A DNA stretch of 64,000 bases from assembly GCF_014334135.1 (NCBI RefSeq), contig NZ_CP060497.1:806001-870000 (forward strand), given 5' to 3'. The notes beneath the pieces were generated by a model. The model saw only the letters and a list, made by a program, of their open reading frames with translations. It ran no database searches and had not been told where the DNA came from. Positions 1-9,343 of the stretch are shown piece after piece (the stretch's first letter is position 1; each line of letters begins with the position of its first letter). Made by a program: the position numbers and the translations under genes. The stretch comes from Olivibacter sp. SDN3. Its GTDB lineage: Bacteria; Bacteroidota; Bacteroidia; Sphingobacteriales; Sphingobacteriaceae.

Positions 1-90
1 ATGCTACGTCACAGCTGTTTGCAAAGTATTCATAGCGCGTATTGTGGCCGCTCCGCTTCGCCAATCCGCTTGGTATAAGCAAAAATTTAT

Positions 91-702
91 TCAATCCATC
101 ACATAAACCATCAAGCTACGGGGGCCGTGTGCTCCGAGTACTAACGATTGCTCGATATCGGCGGTTTTTGAAGGTCCGGCAATAAATACGCCAAAATTTT
201 GATCGCCATTGCCCATAAGGGCATAAGCTTCGTGCATATTATGTAGAATATCTCTAGCCTCCACTAGGAGAATAAGGTGTTGACAAATAAAAGGCAATAC
301 CCTAACCTGTGTTTCGGGCACCCATAAGGCACTATTTTCTGCGACTCCTAAATCCGCCTTCATAATAGCTATATCTACATCTTGCAAGGTATGCGGGTCA
401 AAGTCTCCGGAAAGAAGCAATTCTGCGTGAGCTTCCATTTCTTGCAGGGTAGAAACCACCCGTAGTGGATGAGTAATGTGCCACTTGTTTCTTAACGATA
501 AGATATAATGCTCTTCAATATGCTCCTTTACTCCCTCCAGACCGTTTACCCGTATAACACCTCCTCCAACCGCAATAGCCATTTCGGTAAACTTAGCTAT
601 GGGGTCCTCGTAAGTAACCACCTGCGTCGGTAAGTGGGGCATGGGATGGTTACCCGGCTGAGCGGATGCAACGGCCCGAAGTATTTGATCTCTACTGCTC
701 AT
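91..702 (-). CDS. lutC: LutC-type lactate utilization protein (LUD domain)
   Basis: A 203-residue LUD-domain protein and the last gene of a lutA-lutB-lutC set. In the characterised Bacillus system LutABC together oxidise L-lactate to pyruvate in the cytoplasm and pass electrons to an acceptor. The family block AENSALW is visible near residues 121-127, inside the region expected to form the LUD fold. The length is normal for LutC. It starts 37 nt after the lutB stop codon, so the two are probably co-transcribed. Family and context agree well. The LUD domain alone could also belong to the related YkgG family, but that family sits in the same kind of operon. Confidence 0.9.
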   Translation of the reverse strand: MSSRDQILRAVASAQPGNHPMPHLPTQVVTYEDPIAKFTEMAIAVGGGVIRVNGLEGVKEHIEEHYILSLRNKWHITHPLRVVSTLQEMEAHAELLLSGDFDPHTLQDVDIAIMKADLGVAENSALWVPETQVRVLPFICQHLILLVEARDILHNMHEAYALMGNGDQNFGVFIAGPSKTADIEQSLVLGAHGPRSLMVYVMD

Positions 703-739
703 CTACAGATTGATTTATTTAATTTACCATTAGCTAAGC

Positions 740-2125
740 TCACCCCTCTCCTTCTTTCTTCCTAGATGCATACCACTCGCCGAAGGACTGTTTCGGAGGA
801 GAAGGCATCTCGCGCCCTTTGTACCATGGATTCAGTCCGTTATTAACAGCGAAGGGTATGTACCGCAATGTCAACCGACCCAGCTTACCCGCTAACTTAA
901 ACTTCGCAGGCGACGACAATGTAGCCGCCATTAGTTTCATGGCCGCCGTTTTCTTTTTATCGGTATAGCCCGCTTTCACCAATTCCTGTCGCCATTTATA
1001 TAATTGATTATGAATATCTATCTTTACCGGACATACATTACTGCAAGAGCCACATAAGGTAGAAGCGAAGGGTAGATCTGCAAAATCTTTCATATCCAGA
1101 TTGGGTGCTAAAATAGACCCTATCGGACCACTGATGGCATAATGATAACTATGCCCGCCACTTCTACGATAAACCGGGCAAGTATTCATGCAGGCTCCGC
1201 AACGAATGCACTTCAGCGAGTTTCGAAAATCTTCCCTTGCCAGTTGCCTGCTTCTCCCATTATCCACCAATACGATGTGCATCTCCTGACCTTCTCTCGG
1301 ACGTTTAAAGTGACTGGAATAAGTGGTAATCGGCTGTCCTGTGGCGCTTCGGGTTAGCAACCTCAGGAACACGCCTAAATGGGCCCGCTTAGGAATAAGT
1401 TTTTCTATCCCCATACTGGCAATATGAATAGACGACAGGTGTGCGCCCATATCTGCATTTCCTTCATTGGTACATACGACCATCTCGCCCGTTTCCGCTA
1501 CAGCGAAATTTACGCCCGTTAGCGCAGCCCTGCGTGTAAGAAAAGTATCTCTTAAATGCTGCCGAGCGGTTTCCGTAAGGATCTGTGGATCTGACTCTCC
1601 TGCTTCGGTACCTAAATGCTCATGAAATAAATCGCCTATTTCTTCCTTCTTTTTATGAATACAGGGCAGCACGATATGGCTAGGCATCTCTTTAGCCAGC
1701 TGTACAATACGTTCGCCCAGATCGGAATCGATAACTTCTATGCCGCGGTCTGCCAGGTAATCATTCAAATGACATTCTTCTGTAAGCATCGACTTGCTCT
1801 TTACCATCCGATCTATACCATGCTTCTGCAGCAGATGGCACACAATCTCGTTATGTTCAGCTGCATCGGTGGCCCAATGTACCTGTACGCCATTTGCGAT
1901 TGCCTGTTGCTCAAACTCTTCCAAATAGGTTGATAAGTTGGCCAGTGTATGGTGCTTCACTTCCGAGGCTACTTCACGGAGGCTCTCCCATTCTTCCAGG
2001 CCATGCGTAGCACGATCCCGCTTCGTTCTAACGAACCAAAGCGTCTCGTCGTGCCAGTCTACGCGCGCTTCATCGGCATTAAATACATCGGCTAAGTCTG
2101 CATGTCTCTTTGATGTTCCTCGCAT
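740..2125 (-). CDS. lutB: LutB-type iron-sulfur lactate utilization protein
   Basis: A 461-residue LUD domain fused to a ferredoxin-like module. The N-terminal 300 residues form the LUD part. Two cysteine clusters follow: C306, C309, C312 and C316 (CIRCGACMNTCP) and C358, C361 and C365 (CGSCSNVCP), the ligands expected for two [4Fe-4S] clusters. Length and layout match LutB/YkgF. It lies between lutA (42 nt upstream) and lutC (37 nt downstream). Its inferred role is electron transfer in L-lactate oxidation to pyruvate. No truncation or missing ligand was seen. Confidence 0.92.
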   Translation of the reverse strand: MRGTSKRHADLADVFNADEARVDWHDETLWFVRTKRDRATHGLEEWESLREVASEVKHHTLANLSTYLEEFEQQAIANGVQVHWATDAAEHNEIVCHLLQKHGIDRMVKSKSMLTEECHLNDYLADRGIEVIDSDLGERIVQLAKEMPSHIVLPCIHKKKEEIGDLFHEHLGTEAGESDPQILTETARQHLRDTFLTRRAALTGVNFAVAETGEMVVCTNEGNADMGAHLSSIHIASMGIEKLIPKRAHLGVFLRLLTRSATGQPITTYSSHFKRPREGQEMHIVLVDNGRSRQLAREDFRNSLKCIRCGACMNTCPVYRRSGGHSYHYAISGPIGSILAPNLDMKDFADLPFASTLCGSCSNVCPVKIDIHNQLYKWRQELVKAGYTDKKKTAAMKLMAATLSSPAKFKLAGKLGRLTLRYIPFAVNNGLNPWYKGREMPSPPKQSFGEWYASRKKEGEG

Positions 2126-2167
2126 ATTATTCTTAGCTATTCGCTTTAACCTTTAGATCATTTAACA

Positions 2168-2905
2168 TTATATGCTGCTATTTAATATCTCCGCGATATG
2201 GATCACTTTTGTCTTACTTTTAGCTCGCTTTAATACACCTTCCATATGCATGAGGCACGACATATCCGCTCCAGTAATGTATTCGGCATCGTGCCTAAGA
2301 TGATCTGCTACACGATCTTTGCCCATCTTCACCGAAACAGCCTCCTCCGCAACGCAGAAAGTACCTCCAAAACCGCAGCATTCGTCCCCCCTGTCTAAGG
2401 TAACCAGTTCAATGTCTTTAACCATATGGAGCAACTTACCCGGCTTAGAAAACATCGGTGCCGTCAGCTCACTCATCTGTGATAATTTAAGTCCGCGTTG
2501 ACCATGGCAGCTTTGGTGCATCCCCACCTTATATGGGAAGCGTGCCTCCAGCTCCTCCACTTGCAATACATCTGTCAGAAACTCCGTAAGCTCATAAATG
2601 CGTGGGCGGATAGCTACTGCCTGTTGCTTGTTTTTATCAGAGCTCAGGTGCTCTTTCAAATGCAATACACAACTACCCGAGGGTGATACAATATATTCGT
2701 AACCATCAAAATGCCTGATAAAATTCTCGTTGCAGCCTCCTGTCAAATGTTCATAGCCTGAATTGGCCATTGGTTGCCCGCAACAGGTTTGCCCTTCCGG
2801 ATAAACTACCCGAACACCCAGCCTTTCCAACAATTCCAAGCTTGCTTGAGCAACCTGCGGATAAAATTGGTCAACATAGCACGGCACAAATAAAGCAACC
2901 TCCAT
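2168..2905 (-). CDS. lutA: LutA-type (Fe-S)-binding protein, CCG domains
   Basis: A 245-residue protein with the two cysteine-rich CCG domains of LutA/GlpC-like oxidoreductase subunits. The first CCG block is at residues 41-43 (QTCCGQP) and the second at 176-178 (DECCGFGG). Extra cysteines at 133 (HQSCHGQ) and 184 complete the usual patterns. It is the first gene of lutABC and is preceded by a 191-bp intergenic stretch after the phospholipase gene, so the lut genes may have their own promoter there. I saw no convincing promoter box. The inferred role is L-lactate oxidation together with LutB and LutC. Confidence 0.92.
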   Translation of the reverse strand: MEVALFVPCYVDQFYPQVAQASLELLERLGVRVVYPEGQTCCGQPMANSGYEHLTGGCNENFIRHFDGYEYIVSPSGSCVLHLKEHLSSDKNKQQAVAIRPRIYELTEFLTDVLQVEELEARFPYKVGMHQSCHGQRGLKLSQMSELTAPMFSKPGKLLHMVKDIELVTLDRGDECCGFGGTFCVAEEAVSVKMGKDRVADHLRHDAEYITGADMSCLMHMEGVLKRAKSKTKVIHIAEILNSSI

Positions 2906-3096
2906 GTGATATTGTTTATGTTTAGTTTACATTTAGGAACAGCACCTACAAAGTAAGCAAATTCGAAGCCATGATCATTTTACTATCTTACCCTTTTATT
3001 AAGTTATCTTTACCCACCAGATGGCTAGTTTTCCTTTACAAAATTACACGCAAAGTAATCCATTTTAATCAAATAACCATCCTGTGCAGTCCGCTT

Positions 3097-5649
3097 TTAA
3101 ATTACGCGTCCCATAAATGGATCACTTTTACTATGTTTACCGGTTTCCACCCTTCCCGCGTAACGTCTTTCGAAAGTATCTATCCCATCAATGGTGACAG
3201 AAAAGTCGTACCATTGAAAGCTTTTTTCTGTATTAACAGGCAGTGTTAGTTCACCCAAGGCCCCCACTTCTTTCGTAACCACACCATTTCCATAAGCGTG
3301 GTCCTTCACCCTTACACGTATCATCTGCGGTTGTTTATTCTTAATCCTCAGATCGATATTACCAGACAACTGACTTTTCATCGAATTTTTCGTTCTTTGA
3401 TAGACTGCACTGGTTTCTATTAGCGAATCTTCAGTATTTCCTCTTAGTTCCCGAAAAAAGCCGTTAGGCCCGTAAACCCTTAGGTGATAGAGACGATGCT
3501 CAAAACACTCCAAGGGCCAAGCATAAGTTAATTCGTCTCCAGCAGAAACAGCGAAAGACCATACGCTTACGGCATCAAAGGACATCGCTCCCCCACTTCC
3601 TTTCTGCAAATACTTCCCGGGGGCATACACATTAAACGCTGAGCCGAGAGCCTGTTCTCCGAAAGCCCCTTTCTTTGCAGAAAACCGAAGTTCCAGACGG
3701 TCATTTGTAGCAGATAACATTCCTTCAACGGCTAGCTCATAAGCCAAAGCACACGAGTTTCTTATCCCTACTTCCTGTTGAGGTAAAACAGCGGCGTGTA
3801 TGGGGTCATTATTGGCGATACCAATTTCCTCGACGGTCAACGCTTTATAGGTAGGTAAGCTTTTAAATTGTGCATTGTAAATACCTTGTACAAATTGATT
3901 TCGATCTAAGGCTTCGGGAAAAATCATTTTCTCTCCCTTATATGGCCTAAAGGCTGAAGTTAAATCACCGGAAACTGTCCGTCGCCAGCTACTGATATTA
4001 TTTTCTTTTACCTTTTTACCTTTCCGCTGCAGGAAGCTTTCCATGAATCGGATGGTAGAAGTGACGTCACAAACCTCCGAATTCACCCATCCGCCTCTCG
4101 TCCAGGGAGAAGCAATGATTAACGGCACTCGATACCCCAAACCGACAGGACCTTCACGCGTATCACTTTCTTTTCTTTCTCGCCTTTGCTCTTCTTCCAT
4201 GGTTACATATTCATCGGAAGTATCCAGGCCATCAGACACCGCTCCGGCATTAGGGTCGTTAGGCTTGGGTGCCACAAATGGCGGTATATGATCAAAACAA
4301 CCATCATTTTCATCGTAATTGAGTATAAAGATCGTTTTCTTCCATACTTCCGGGTTCTTGGTCAAAATATCCAGTACTTCCGACACATACCAGGCTCCGT
4401 ACCAGGGTGCACTGGGATGATCAGAAAAATTCTGAGGAGCTACCAGCCAACTCACGGTAGGTAATTCACCTTCGTTCACATCCTTTCTAAACTGGTATAA
4501 TACATCGCCTTTAGGCACCCGCATCTGCCGTTCCACGCCTTCCTCGTCCCGATAGCTAAGCTCTTCGGTCTCATGGTAATGAGGGTCGGCAATATTTGTA
4601 GTAAAAGCCCTACGGTGTAGGTTTTGTTCGAAGGTGCTTAACTTTTCAAAATTATCGGGATTATACTTTGCTAGTTCGGCTTTAAATTTCGCCAACTGCG
4701 CTATCTTCTGCTCCAGCCTACCTTTATGTTTCTGCGTTTGACTTGGTTTCAGGCTGGAAATAGTCTTCTTCAATGCGGCAATCTCTTGCGGTAACTCTTC
4801 AAGGCGTTTCACCAGAAACCGGTGATGTCCTTTACTGAAACGTACATGGTACTGGCTGAACCATTCCAAGTTATTATCGGTGAAATTTCCGAGCCACGAT
4901 TCATCCTCTCCCGTTAAAACTGTTTGGACACTTAATTCATTTTGATAGACCCTCCAGCTAATCCCCTGCTCTTCCAATCGCTCAGGGAAGGTCTTCCAAT
5001 TCACTTCACGATTAAAATACACATCCGAATTACGGACATTGGCAATATCCCCCGATCTAGCTTTCAATGTTCCGCTCCAAAAGAACAGTCTATTCGTTGT
5101 TGTACCGGTTAACGATGAGCAGAAATGCTGATCACAGATCGTAAAGGCATCAGCCAAGGCATAATAAAACGGAATATCTTCTCTATTGTAATATCCCAAA
5201 GTAAGCGGCATCTCTTGATAAGCTTTAATACCCGAACGTTTGGCTTCCAACCAGCCATCGTATTTGCCATTGTTACGGGCGTCTACCTGGTTCCCCCATG
5301 AATGAGGTAAAGATTCCATCCAGGTAATCTTACTATTTTTGATATCCATACGAAAAGGGGCATATGTATGCCCCTGGCGGTCGGATTGTAACCAAACTGA
5401 ATTTTTATTGGGTAGCGTTATTGCTCTGGGGTCATTGAAGCCTCTAACGCCTTGCAGCGTTCCGAAACAGTGATCGAAAGAACGGTTTTCCTGCATCAGC
5501 AATACAATATGTTCTGCGTCATAAAATGTACTGCCAGGCGCTGGATTAATCGCTATAGCCTGTTGTATCGATTCCGGCAAGGTTCCCCACAAACCCGCCC
5601 CCCCGGCAAGCATGGCAGCTTTCTTTATAAATTCTCTTCTGTTGTCCAT
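3097..5649 (-). CDS. Phosphocholine-type phospholipase C, Tat-exported
   Basis: An 850-residue member of the bacterial phosphoesterase family that includes the Pseudomonas PlcH/PlcN enzymes. These cleave phosphatidylcholine and related lipids outside the cytoplasm to diacylglycerol and a phospho-alcohol. The N-terminus has a twin-arginine motif (RREFIKK, residues 4-10) and a hydrophobic stretch. The family signature QENRSFDH is at 53-60. The C-terminal 200 or so residues look like the two beta-rich DUF756 modules of the family. It starts 36 nt after the aldehyde dehydrogenase stop, in line with an ethanolamine-type cluster, so it may feed lipid head groups to it. Head-group specificity cannot be read from the sequence. 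Confidence 0.88.
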   Translation of the reverse strand: MDNRREFIKKAAMLAGGAGLWGTLPESIQQAIAINPAPGSTFYDAEHIVLLMQENRSFDHCFGTLQGVRGFNDPRAITLPNKNSVWLQSDRQGHTYAPFRMDIKNSKITWMESLPHSWGNQVDARNNGKYDGWLEAKRSGIKAYQEMPLTLGYYNREDIPFYYALADAFTICDQHFCSSLTGTTTNRLFFWSGTLKARSGDIANVRNSDVYFNREVNWKTFPERLEEQGISWRVYQNELSVQTVLTGEDESWLGNFTDNNLEWFSQYHVRFSKGHHRFLVKRLEELPQEIAALKKTISSLKPSQTQKHKGRLEQKIAQLAKFKAELAKYNPDNFEKLSTFEQNLHRRAFTTNIADPHYHETEELSYRDEEGVERQMRVPKGDVLYQFRKDVNEGELPTVSWLVAPQNFSDHPSAPWYGAWYVSEVLDILTKNPEVWKKTIFILNYDENDGCFDHIPPFVAPKPNDPNAGAVSDGLDTSDEYVTMEEEQRRERKESDTREGPVGLGYRVPLIIASPWTRGGWVNSEVCDVTSTIRFMESFLQRKGKKVKENNISSWRRTVSGDLTSAFRPYKGEKMIFPEALDRNQFVQGIYNAQFKSLPTYKALTVEEIGIANNDPIHAAVLPQQEVGIRNSCALAYELAVEGMLSATNDRLELRFSAKKGAFGEQALGSAFNVYAPGKYLQKGSGGAMSFDAVSVWSFAVSAGDELTYAWPLECFEHRLYHLRVYGPNGFFRELRGNTEDSLIETSAVYQRTKNSMKSQLSGNIDLRIKNKQPQMIRVRVKDHAYGNGVVTKEVGALGELTLPVNTEKSFQWYDFSVTIDGIDTFERRYAGRVETGKHSKSDPFMGRVI

Positions 5650-5685
5650 TTTTTATTCGTTAAGCCGTTGAAACGTTCAGCTGTT

Positions 5686-7053
5686 TCACTGTCCTATCAA
5701 ATGCCAGGCTTTAGGTTTCGTAAACGCTCGTATTCCTTGATGAGACAAGGTAACACCTAGTCCAGAATGCTGGCGACCGCTCCATGGCAAAGCTGCACTT
5801 ACTCGATCACAGCAGTTCCAATAAGCTGTGCCAATATTGATTTTCGTTAAAATGGAAACTGCCCTCATCTGTTGGTCGGCGTATACACTTGCTGTTAATC
5901 CATAGTCCGTATCCTGCATCAATGCGACGGCTTCCTCATCGTTTCTCACCTTCATAATACCTATGATCGGGCCGAAGCTCTCTTCACGCATAAGCGCCAT
6001 ATCGTGGTTCACGTTCACCAGCACTGTTGGTTCAAAATAGTAACCCCGTCTGTCCGCCCGTCTCCCGCCAAGTAGTAATGTGGCCCCCTTAGCCAAAGCG
6101 TCTGCCACTTGATCTTCCAGCAAGAGAAGTTGCGCACTACGTGTTAACGGTCCGAAATACACATCTTCCATTATCGGGTCTCCCAGCTTCCAACGTTTAA
6201 CCTGCGCCACGAAAGCCTCCACATAGGCATCGTATACCGCTTCGTGCACATAGATCCGTTCGACCGCACAGCAACTCTGTCCATTATTATAAAAAGCGCC
6301 ATCGGCGGTAGCTTCGGCTACCGCTTTCACATCGGCTAGATCATCGGTAATATACAGCGGATCCTTACCTCCCATCTCTAGCTGGCAAGGAACCATTTTA
6401 CTTGCTACTTGTTTATAAATAGCTTTACCCGTCTTATACGATCCGGTGAAGTAGTATCCATCAAAGTCGAGATCCAACAACGCTTTTCCTACATCGGCAC
6501 CACCAATGGCCACCTGCAAGACATTATCAGGTAATCCTGCCCTTTTTAATAATCGATCAATCTGTAAACCAGTATTAGTAGCAAATTCAGAAGGTTTATA
6601 CAATACCGTATTCCCAGCCAGCAATGCCGGAATAAAAACGTTTACACCCACCAAATAAGGGTAATTCCACGCCGAGATATTGCAGATGGTTCCCAATGGT
6701 TCGTAAGTGATCGTTTCTTCCAAATGGGGTCTAGATCGCATCTGTTCGGGCGAGAGGTATTTTTGCACATTTTCCATCATCCAGGAAATACGGGAAATGG
6801 CTCCGTTAATCTCGTTTCGTGCCTGTTGAATAGGTTTGCCCGTTTCGGCCGTTAATATGCCAGCCAGCGATTCAATTTCTTCTTTTAGCCCCTCCACGAA
6901 CTTTGCTATAACTATCATCCGCTCAGCCAGTAGTTTTTGGCTCCAATCAGCCCGGGCGGCCTGCAAGGTATTGTACTTCTCCAACAAGCGCTCAGGATGA
7001 TCATCCACTAACTCGATGATAGTTTCTGTTGATGTAGGATTAATGATCTTCAT
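5686..7053 (-). CDS. NAD(P)-dependent aldehyde dehydrogenase
   Basis: A 455-residue aldehyde dehydrogenase superfamily enzyme. The general-base glutamate is at 226 (LEMGGK) and the nucleophilic cysteine at 261 (NNGQSCC). The length is slightly below the usual 480-500 because the N-terminus is short, as in succinate-semialdehyde-like groups. It lies 50 nt after a class I amidotransferase-like hydrolase gene and 36 nt before a phospholipase C gene on the same strand. In this context I infer that it oxidises the aldehyde of a gamma-glutamylated amino alcohol to the acid, for example to gamma-glutamylglycine. The substrate is inference; the enzyme class is secure. Confidence 0.9.
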   Translation of the reverse strand: MKIINPTSTETIIELVDDHPERLLEKYNTLQAARADWSQKLLAERMIVIAKFVEGLKEEIESLAGILTAETGKPIQQARNEINGAISRISWMMENVQKYLSPEQMRSRPHLEETITYEPLGTICNISAWNYPYLVGVNVFIPALLAGNTVLYKPSEFATNTGLQIDRLLKRAGLPDNVLQVAIGGADVGKALLDLDFDGYYFTGSYKTGKAIYKQVASKMVPCQLEMGGKDPLYITDDLADVKAVAEATADGAFYNNGQSCCAVERIYVHEAVYDAYVEAFVAQVKRWKLGDPIMEDVYFGPLTRSAQLLLLEDQVADALAKGATLLLGGRRADRRGYYFEPTVLVNVNHDMALMREESFGPIIGIMKVRNDEEAVALMQDTDYGLTASVYADQQMRAVSILTKINIGTAYWNCCDRVSAALPWSGRQHSGLGVTLSHQGIRAFTKPKAWHLIGQ

Positions 7054-7103
7054 ATCTATAATTTTATTCTGTAAAGCTATGTGCTGATTTTAACTCATGC
7101 TGT

Positions 7104-7871
7104 TCACATCAATCGCACTGCACCGATAAAGGCTTCTCCAATATTTTTAACAAACACACTTTCCATATCTTCCATCCTTTCGGGATGCCATTGCACTAAA
7201 CACAGAAAAGGACCGTTAGTGGGATCCACGCGTTCAATTGCTTCCACCACCCCATCTGCCGACAGCGCAGACACCAGCAAGCCCCTTCCTATACGATTGG
7301 CACTCTGATGATGTAAACTGTTCACCATACCACTCTTGGCACCTGTTATTTCATATAACAAGGAGTTCTCATTTATTTGTATCTCATGGTAAGGAAGCTT
7401 GCCATTAGGTAATCTGGAGTGGTTAAATTTACCCCAGACAGGCAGGTCTGGTATTAACGTTCCCCCATAAAAAATGTTAATTAACTGTAGTCCGCGACAG
7501 ACACCTAATATAGGCAACTGTTTCTCATGGGCCTGCGTTAAAAGCTTCAGTTCAAAATCATCTCGTTGTTCATCAAAATCACATGCCTCACAATAGCTCA
7601 GGTACCCCTCTTTCCCGTAGTGTTTCGGGTATACATCTTCTCCTCCCGTAAACACCAAACCTCGGCATTTAGCCACTTCATGTAAATTATCTAAAGCATA
7701 TCCCAAACGTACAATCTCTACCGATAGATCTAAACCTTTTATCCATTGCGCGTACAGCTCATACATTCTGCCGTCAGTCATCCCTATAATTAATTTCTCT
7801 TGCATCGCTTCGCTATTCGTTGCCGGTTGTTCGTTCTCAGTTTTTACGCTATTTCCATACTCAACAAACAT
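7104..7871 (-). CDS. Class I glutamine amidotransferase-like gamma-glutamyl hydrolase (PuuD family)
   Basis: A 255-residue class I amidotransferase-fold protein of the peptidase C26/PuuD group, which hydrolyses gamma-glutamyl amide bonds. The nucleophile elbow GVCRG places the catalytic cysteine at 125, and the WHPER motif supplies H229 and E231. PuuD releases GABA from gamma-glutamyl-GABA. Here the neighbours suggest release of glycine from gamma-glutamylglycine instead, which is inference. The start is uncertain: an internal Met at residue 23 (position 7805) fits the family start better than the first Met. It is 18 nt downstream of the iron alcohol dehydrogenase gene, so co-transcription is likely. 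Confidence 0.85.
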   Translation of the reverse strand: MFVEYGNSVKTENEQPATNSEAMQEKLIIGMTDGRMYELYAQWIKGLDLSVEIVRLGYALDNLHEVAKCRGLVFTGGEDVYPKHYGKEGYLSYCEACDFDEQRDDFELKLLTQAHEKQLPILGVCRGLQLINIFYGGTLIPDLPVWGKFNHSRLPNGKLPYHEIQINENSLLYEITGAKSGMVNSLHHQSANRIGRGLLVSALSADGVVEAIERVDPTNGPFLCLVQWHPERMEDMESVFVKNIGEAFIGAVRLM

Positions 7872-7889
7872 TATTATCCCATTGTCTAC

Positions 7890-9026
7890 TTATAGAGCTT
7901 TCTCATATAATTCCCTAAAATCTTCCCTACTTACCGGTTTGGGGTTATTGGGGTGAGCAAAATCAGCTATTGCCATATCGGCCAGGGTTTCTATATGCGT
8001 CTCATTCACTCCTATGTCCCGTAGGTGATGTGGAATACCAATGCGGTTGTTCAAATCTAATAGATAAGCGACTACTGCTTCCCCGGTTTCTGCACGTAAT
8101 TCCAATGCCTGTGCAATATACCTGAATTTACTTTCGTTTCCTGCAATATTATAGGCCATACCGTAAGGAATATTCACAGCATTTGCTAAACCATGATGTG
8201 TATCTAGGAGTGACGACAGCGGATGCGCCAATGAATGAACCACTCCCAACCCTTTCTGAAAGGCAATAGCTCCCATCATAGAAGCCAGCAACATCTTACT
8301 GCGCGACTCCTCGTCTGGATTTAGCACCGCTCTTGCGAGCGACTCACTGATCAAACGAATTCCTTCCAGAGCAATTCCGTCACAAATCGGGTTGTAGTTC
8401 TTGGCTAGATAGGCTTCCATGTTATGTGTTAACGCATCCATTCCCGTAGCTGCGGTAATCGCGGGGGGAAGTTCCATCGTCAACAGCGGATCAGCGAAAA
8501 CCACTTTTGCCATTAACTTCGGCGAGAAAAGAATGCGTTTCTGGTGTGTTTCATCATCCGCAATAATAGCGCTTCGCCCCACCTCACTTCCTGTCCCCGC
8601 AGTGGTAGGGATCGCAATAAAATGAGGCACTTCATTCGTCACATAGACCTCACCACCTATCAGATCATCGTATTTGAACAGGTCTTCTCTATGGTTAATG
8701 CGCAGCGTAATTGCTCGTGCGATATCGAGCGCTGCACCTCCGCCAATGCCCACAACACAATCACGATCGGTGTCATCCCATACCGTTGTCCCACTATATA
8801 CATCCGATTTAACTGGGTTTTTATGAATGTCAGCAAAAACAACTATACTGATCCCTTTCGCTTCCAAACGACTGCATATCCCTTTAAAAAAAGGCAATTG
8901 AGCAATCACCGGATCTGTTACCACCAGGGGGCGTGCCAACGCATGCCCCACAAGGTAATCTGCCAGTTCGTTAACCGCCCCACAACCAAATCGTATCGTA
9001 GTGGGAATATTGAATTGATGAATCAT
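7890..9026 (-). CDS. Iron-containing alcohol dehydrogenase
   Basis: A 378-residue group III (FucO-like) alcohol dehydrogenase. The nucleotide-binding GIGGGAALD is at residues 93-101. The metal ligands expected from FucO fall at D197, H201, H264 and H278. The length is normal and the ligands are intact. It heads the downstream half of the amine cluster, just after the 213-bp repeat element. A polyamine pathway would carry a flavin amine oxidase (PuuB) at this step; an alcohol dehydrogenase instead points to an amino-alcohol substrate such as ethanolamine. The proposed substrate is gamma-glutamylethanolamide, which is inference from context. Confidence 0.9.
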   Translation of the reverse strand: MIHQFNIPTTIRFGCGAVNELADYLVGHALARPLVVTDPVIAQLPFFKGICSRLEAKGISIVVFADIHKNPVKSDVYSGTTVWDDTDRDCVVGIGGGAALDIARAITLRINHREDLFKYDDLIGGEVYVTNEVPHFIAIPTTAGTGSEVGRSAIIADDETHQKRILFSPKLMAKVVFADPLLTMELPPAITAATGMDALTHNMEAYLAKNYNPICDGIALEGIRLISESLARAVLNPDEESRSKMLLASMMGAIAFQKGLGVVHSLAHPLSSLLDTHHGLANAVNIPYGMAYNIAGNESKFRYIAQALELRAETGEAVVAYLLDLNNRIGIPHHLRDIGVNETHIETLADMAIADFAHPNNPKPVSREDFRELYEKAL

Positions 9027-9130
9027 GTTTTCTTATTTTACAGGTTGCACTACCGTTATTAAGGGTCTTTTGCCTGCCTTTTACCTCGAAAATCATTTCT
9101 TGCTTCTGTTCAGCTTCTTTAATTTCCTTA

Positions 9131-9343
9131 CAGCCTGTTTAAAATTTATCTAATAAATCTTTTATGACTCTTTTTGGCTACGACTTTGTTAAATTTCTCG
9201 CAATAGGCCACCAGCTATTGCTGCAAAACCGAACGAAGTGAGTTCATGAACACCCATGGAAGCAAACATGGTGTGAATAATTTGCCTTGTCTCGCTCAAA
9301 AATAACCTATAAAATTTTTTATAATACAAATTTAAACAGGCTC
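9131..9343. mobile_element. MITE-like element with 12-bp terminal inverted repeats
   Basis: The 317-bp gap between the ligase and alcohol dehydrogenase genes is mostly one palindromic unit. AGCCTGTTTAAA at 9132-9143 is matched exactly by its reverse complement at 9331-9342. A trinucleotide TTA flanks both ends (9128-9130 and 9344-9346), as a target duplication would, and the right copy is the stop codon of the ligase gene. Inside are smaller inverted repeats, including CAATAG/CTATTG and the palindrome GTTCATGAAC. On the minus strand a short open frame with no family match ends in TAA before the left repeat. No transposase is present, so movement would need help from elsewhere. Confidence 0.55.

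Noticed and set aside
1-90. Possible C-terminal coding sequence downstream of lutC (a minus-strand frame ending AERPQYAL)
   Set aside because: It has no start codon, follows the lutC stop directly, and is too short to match to a family.
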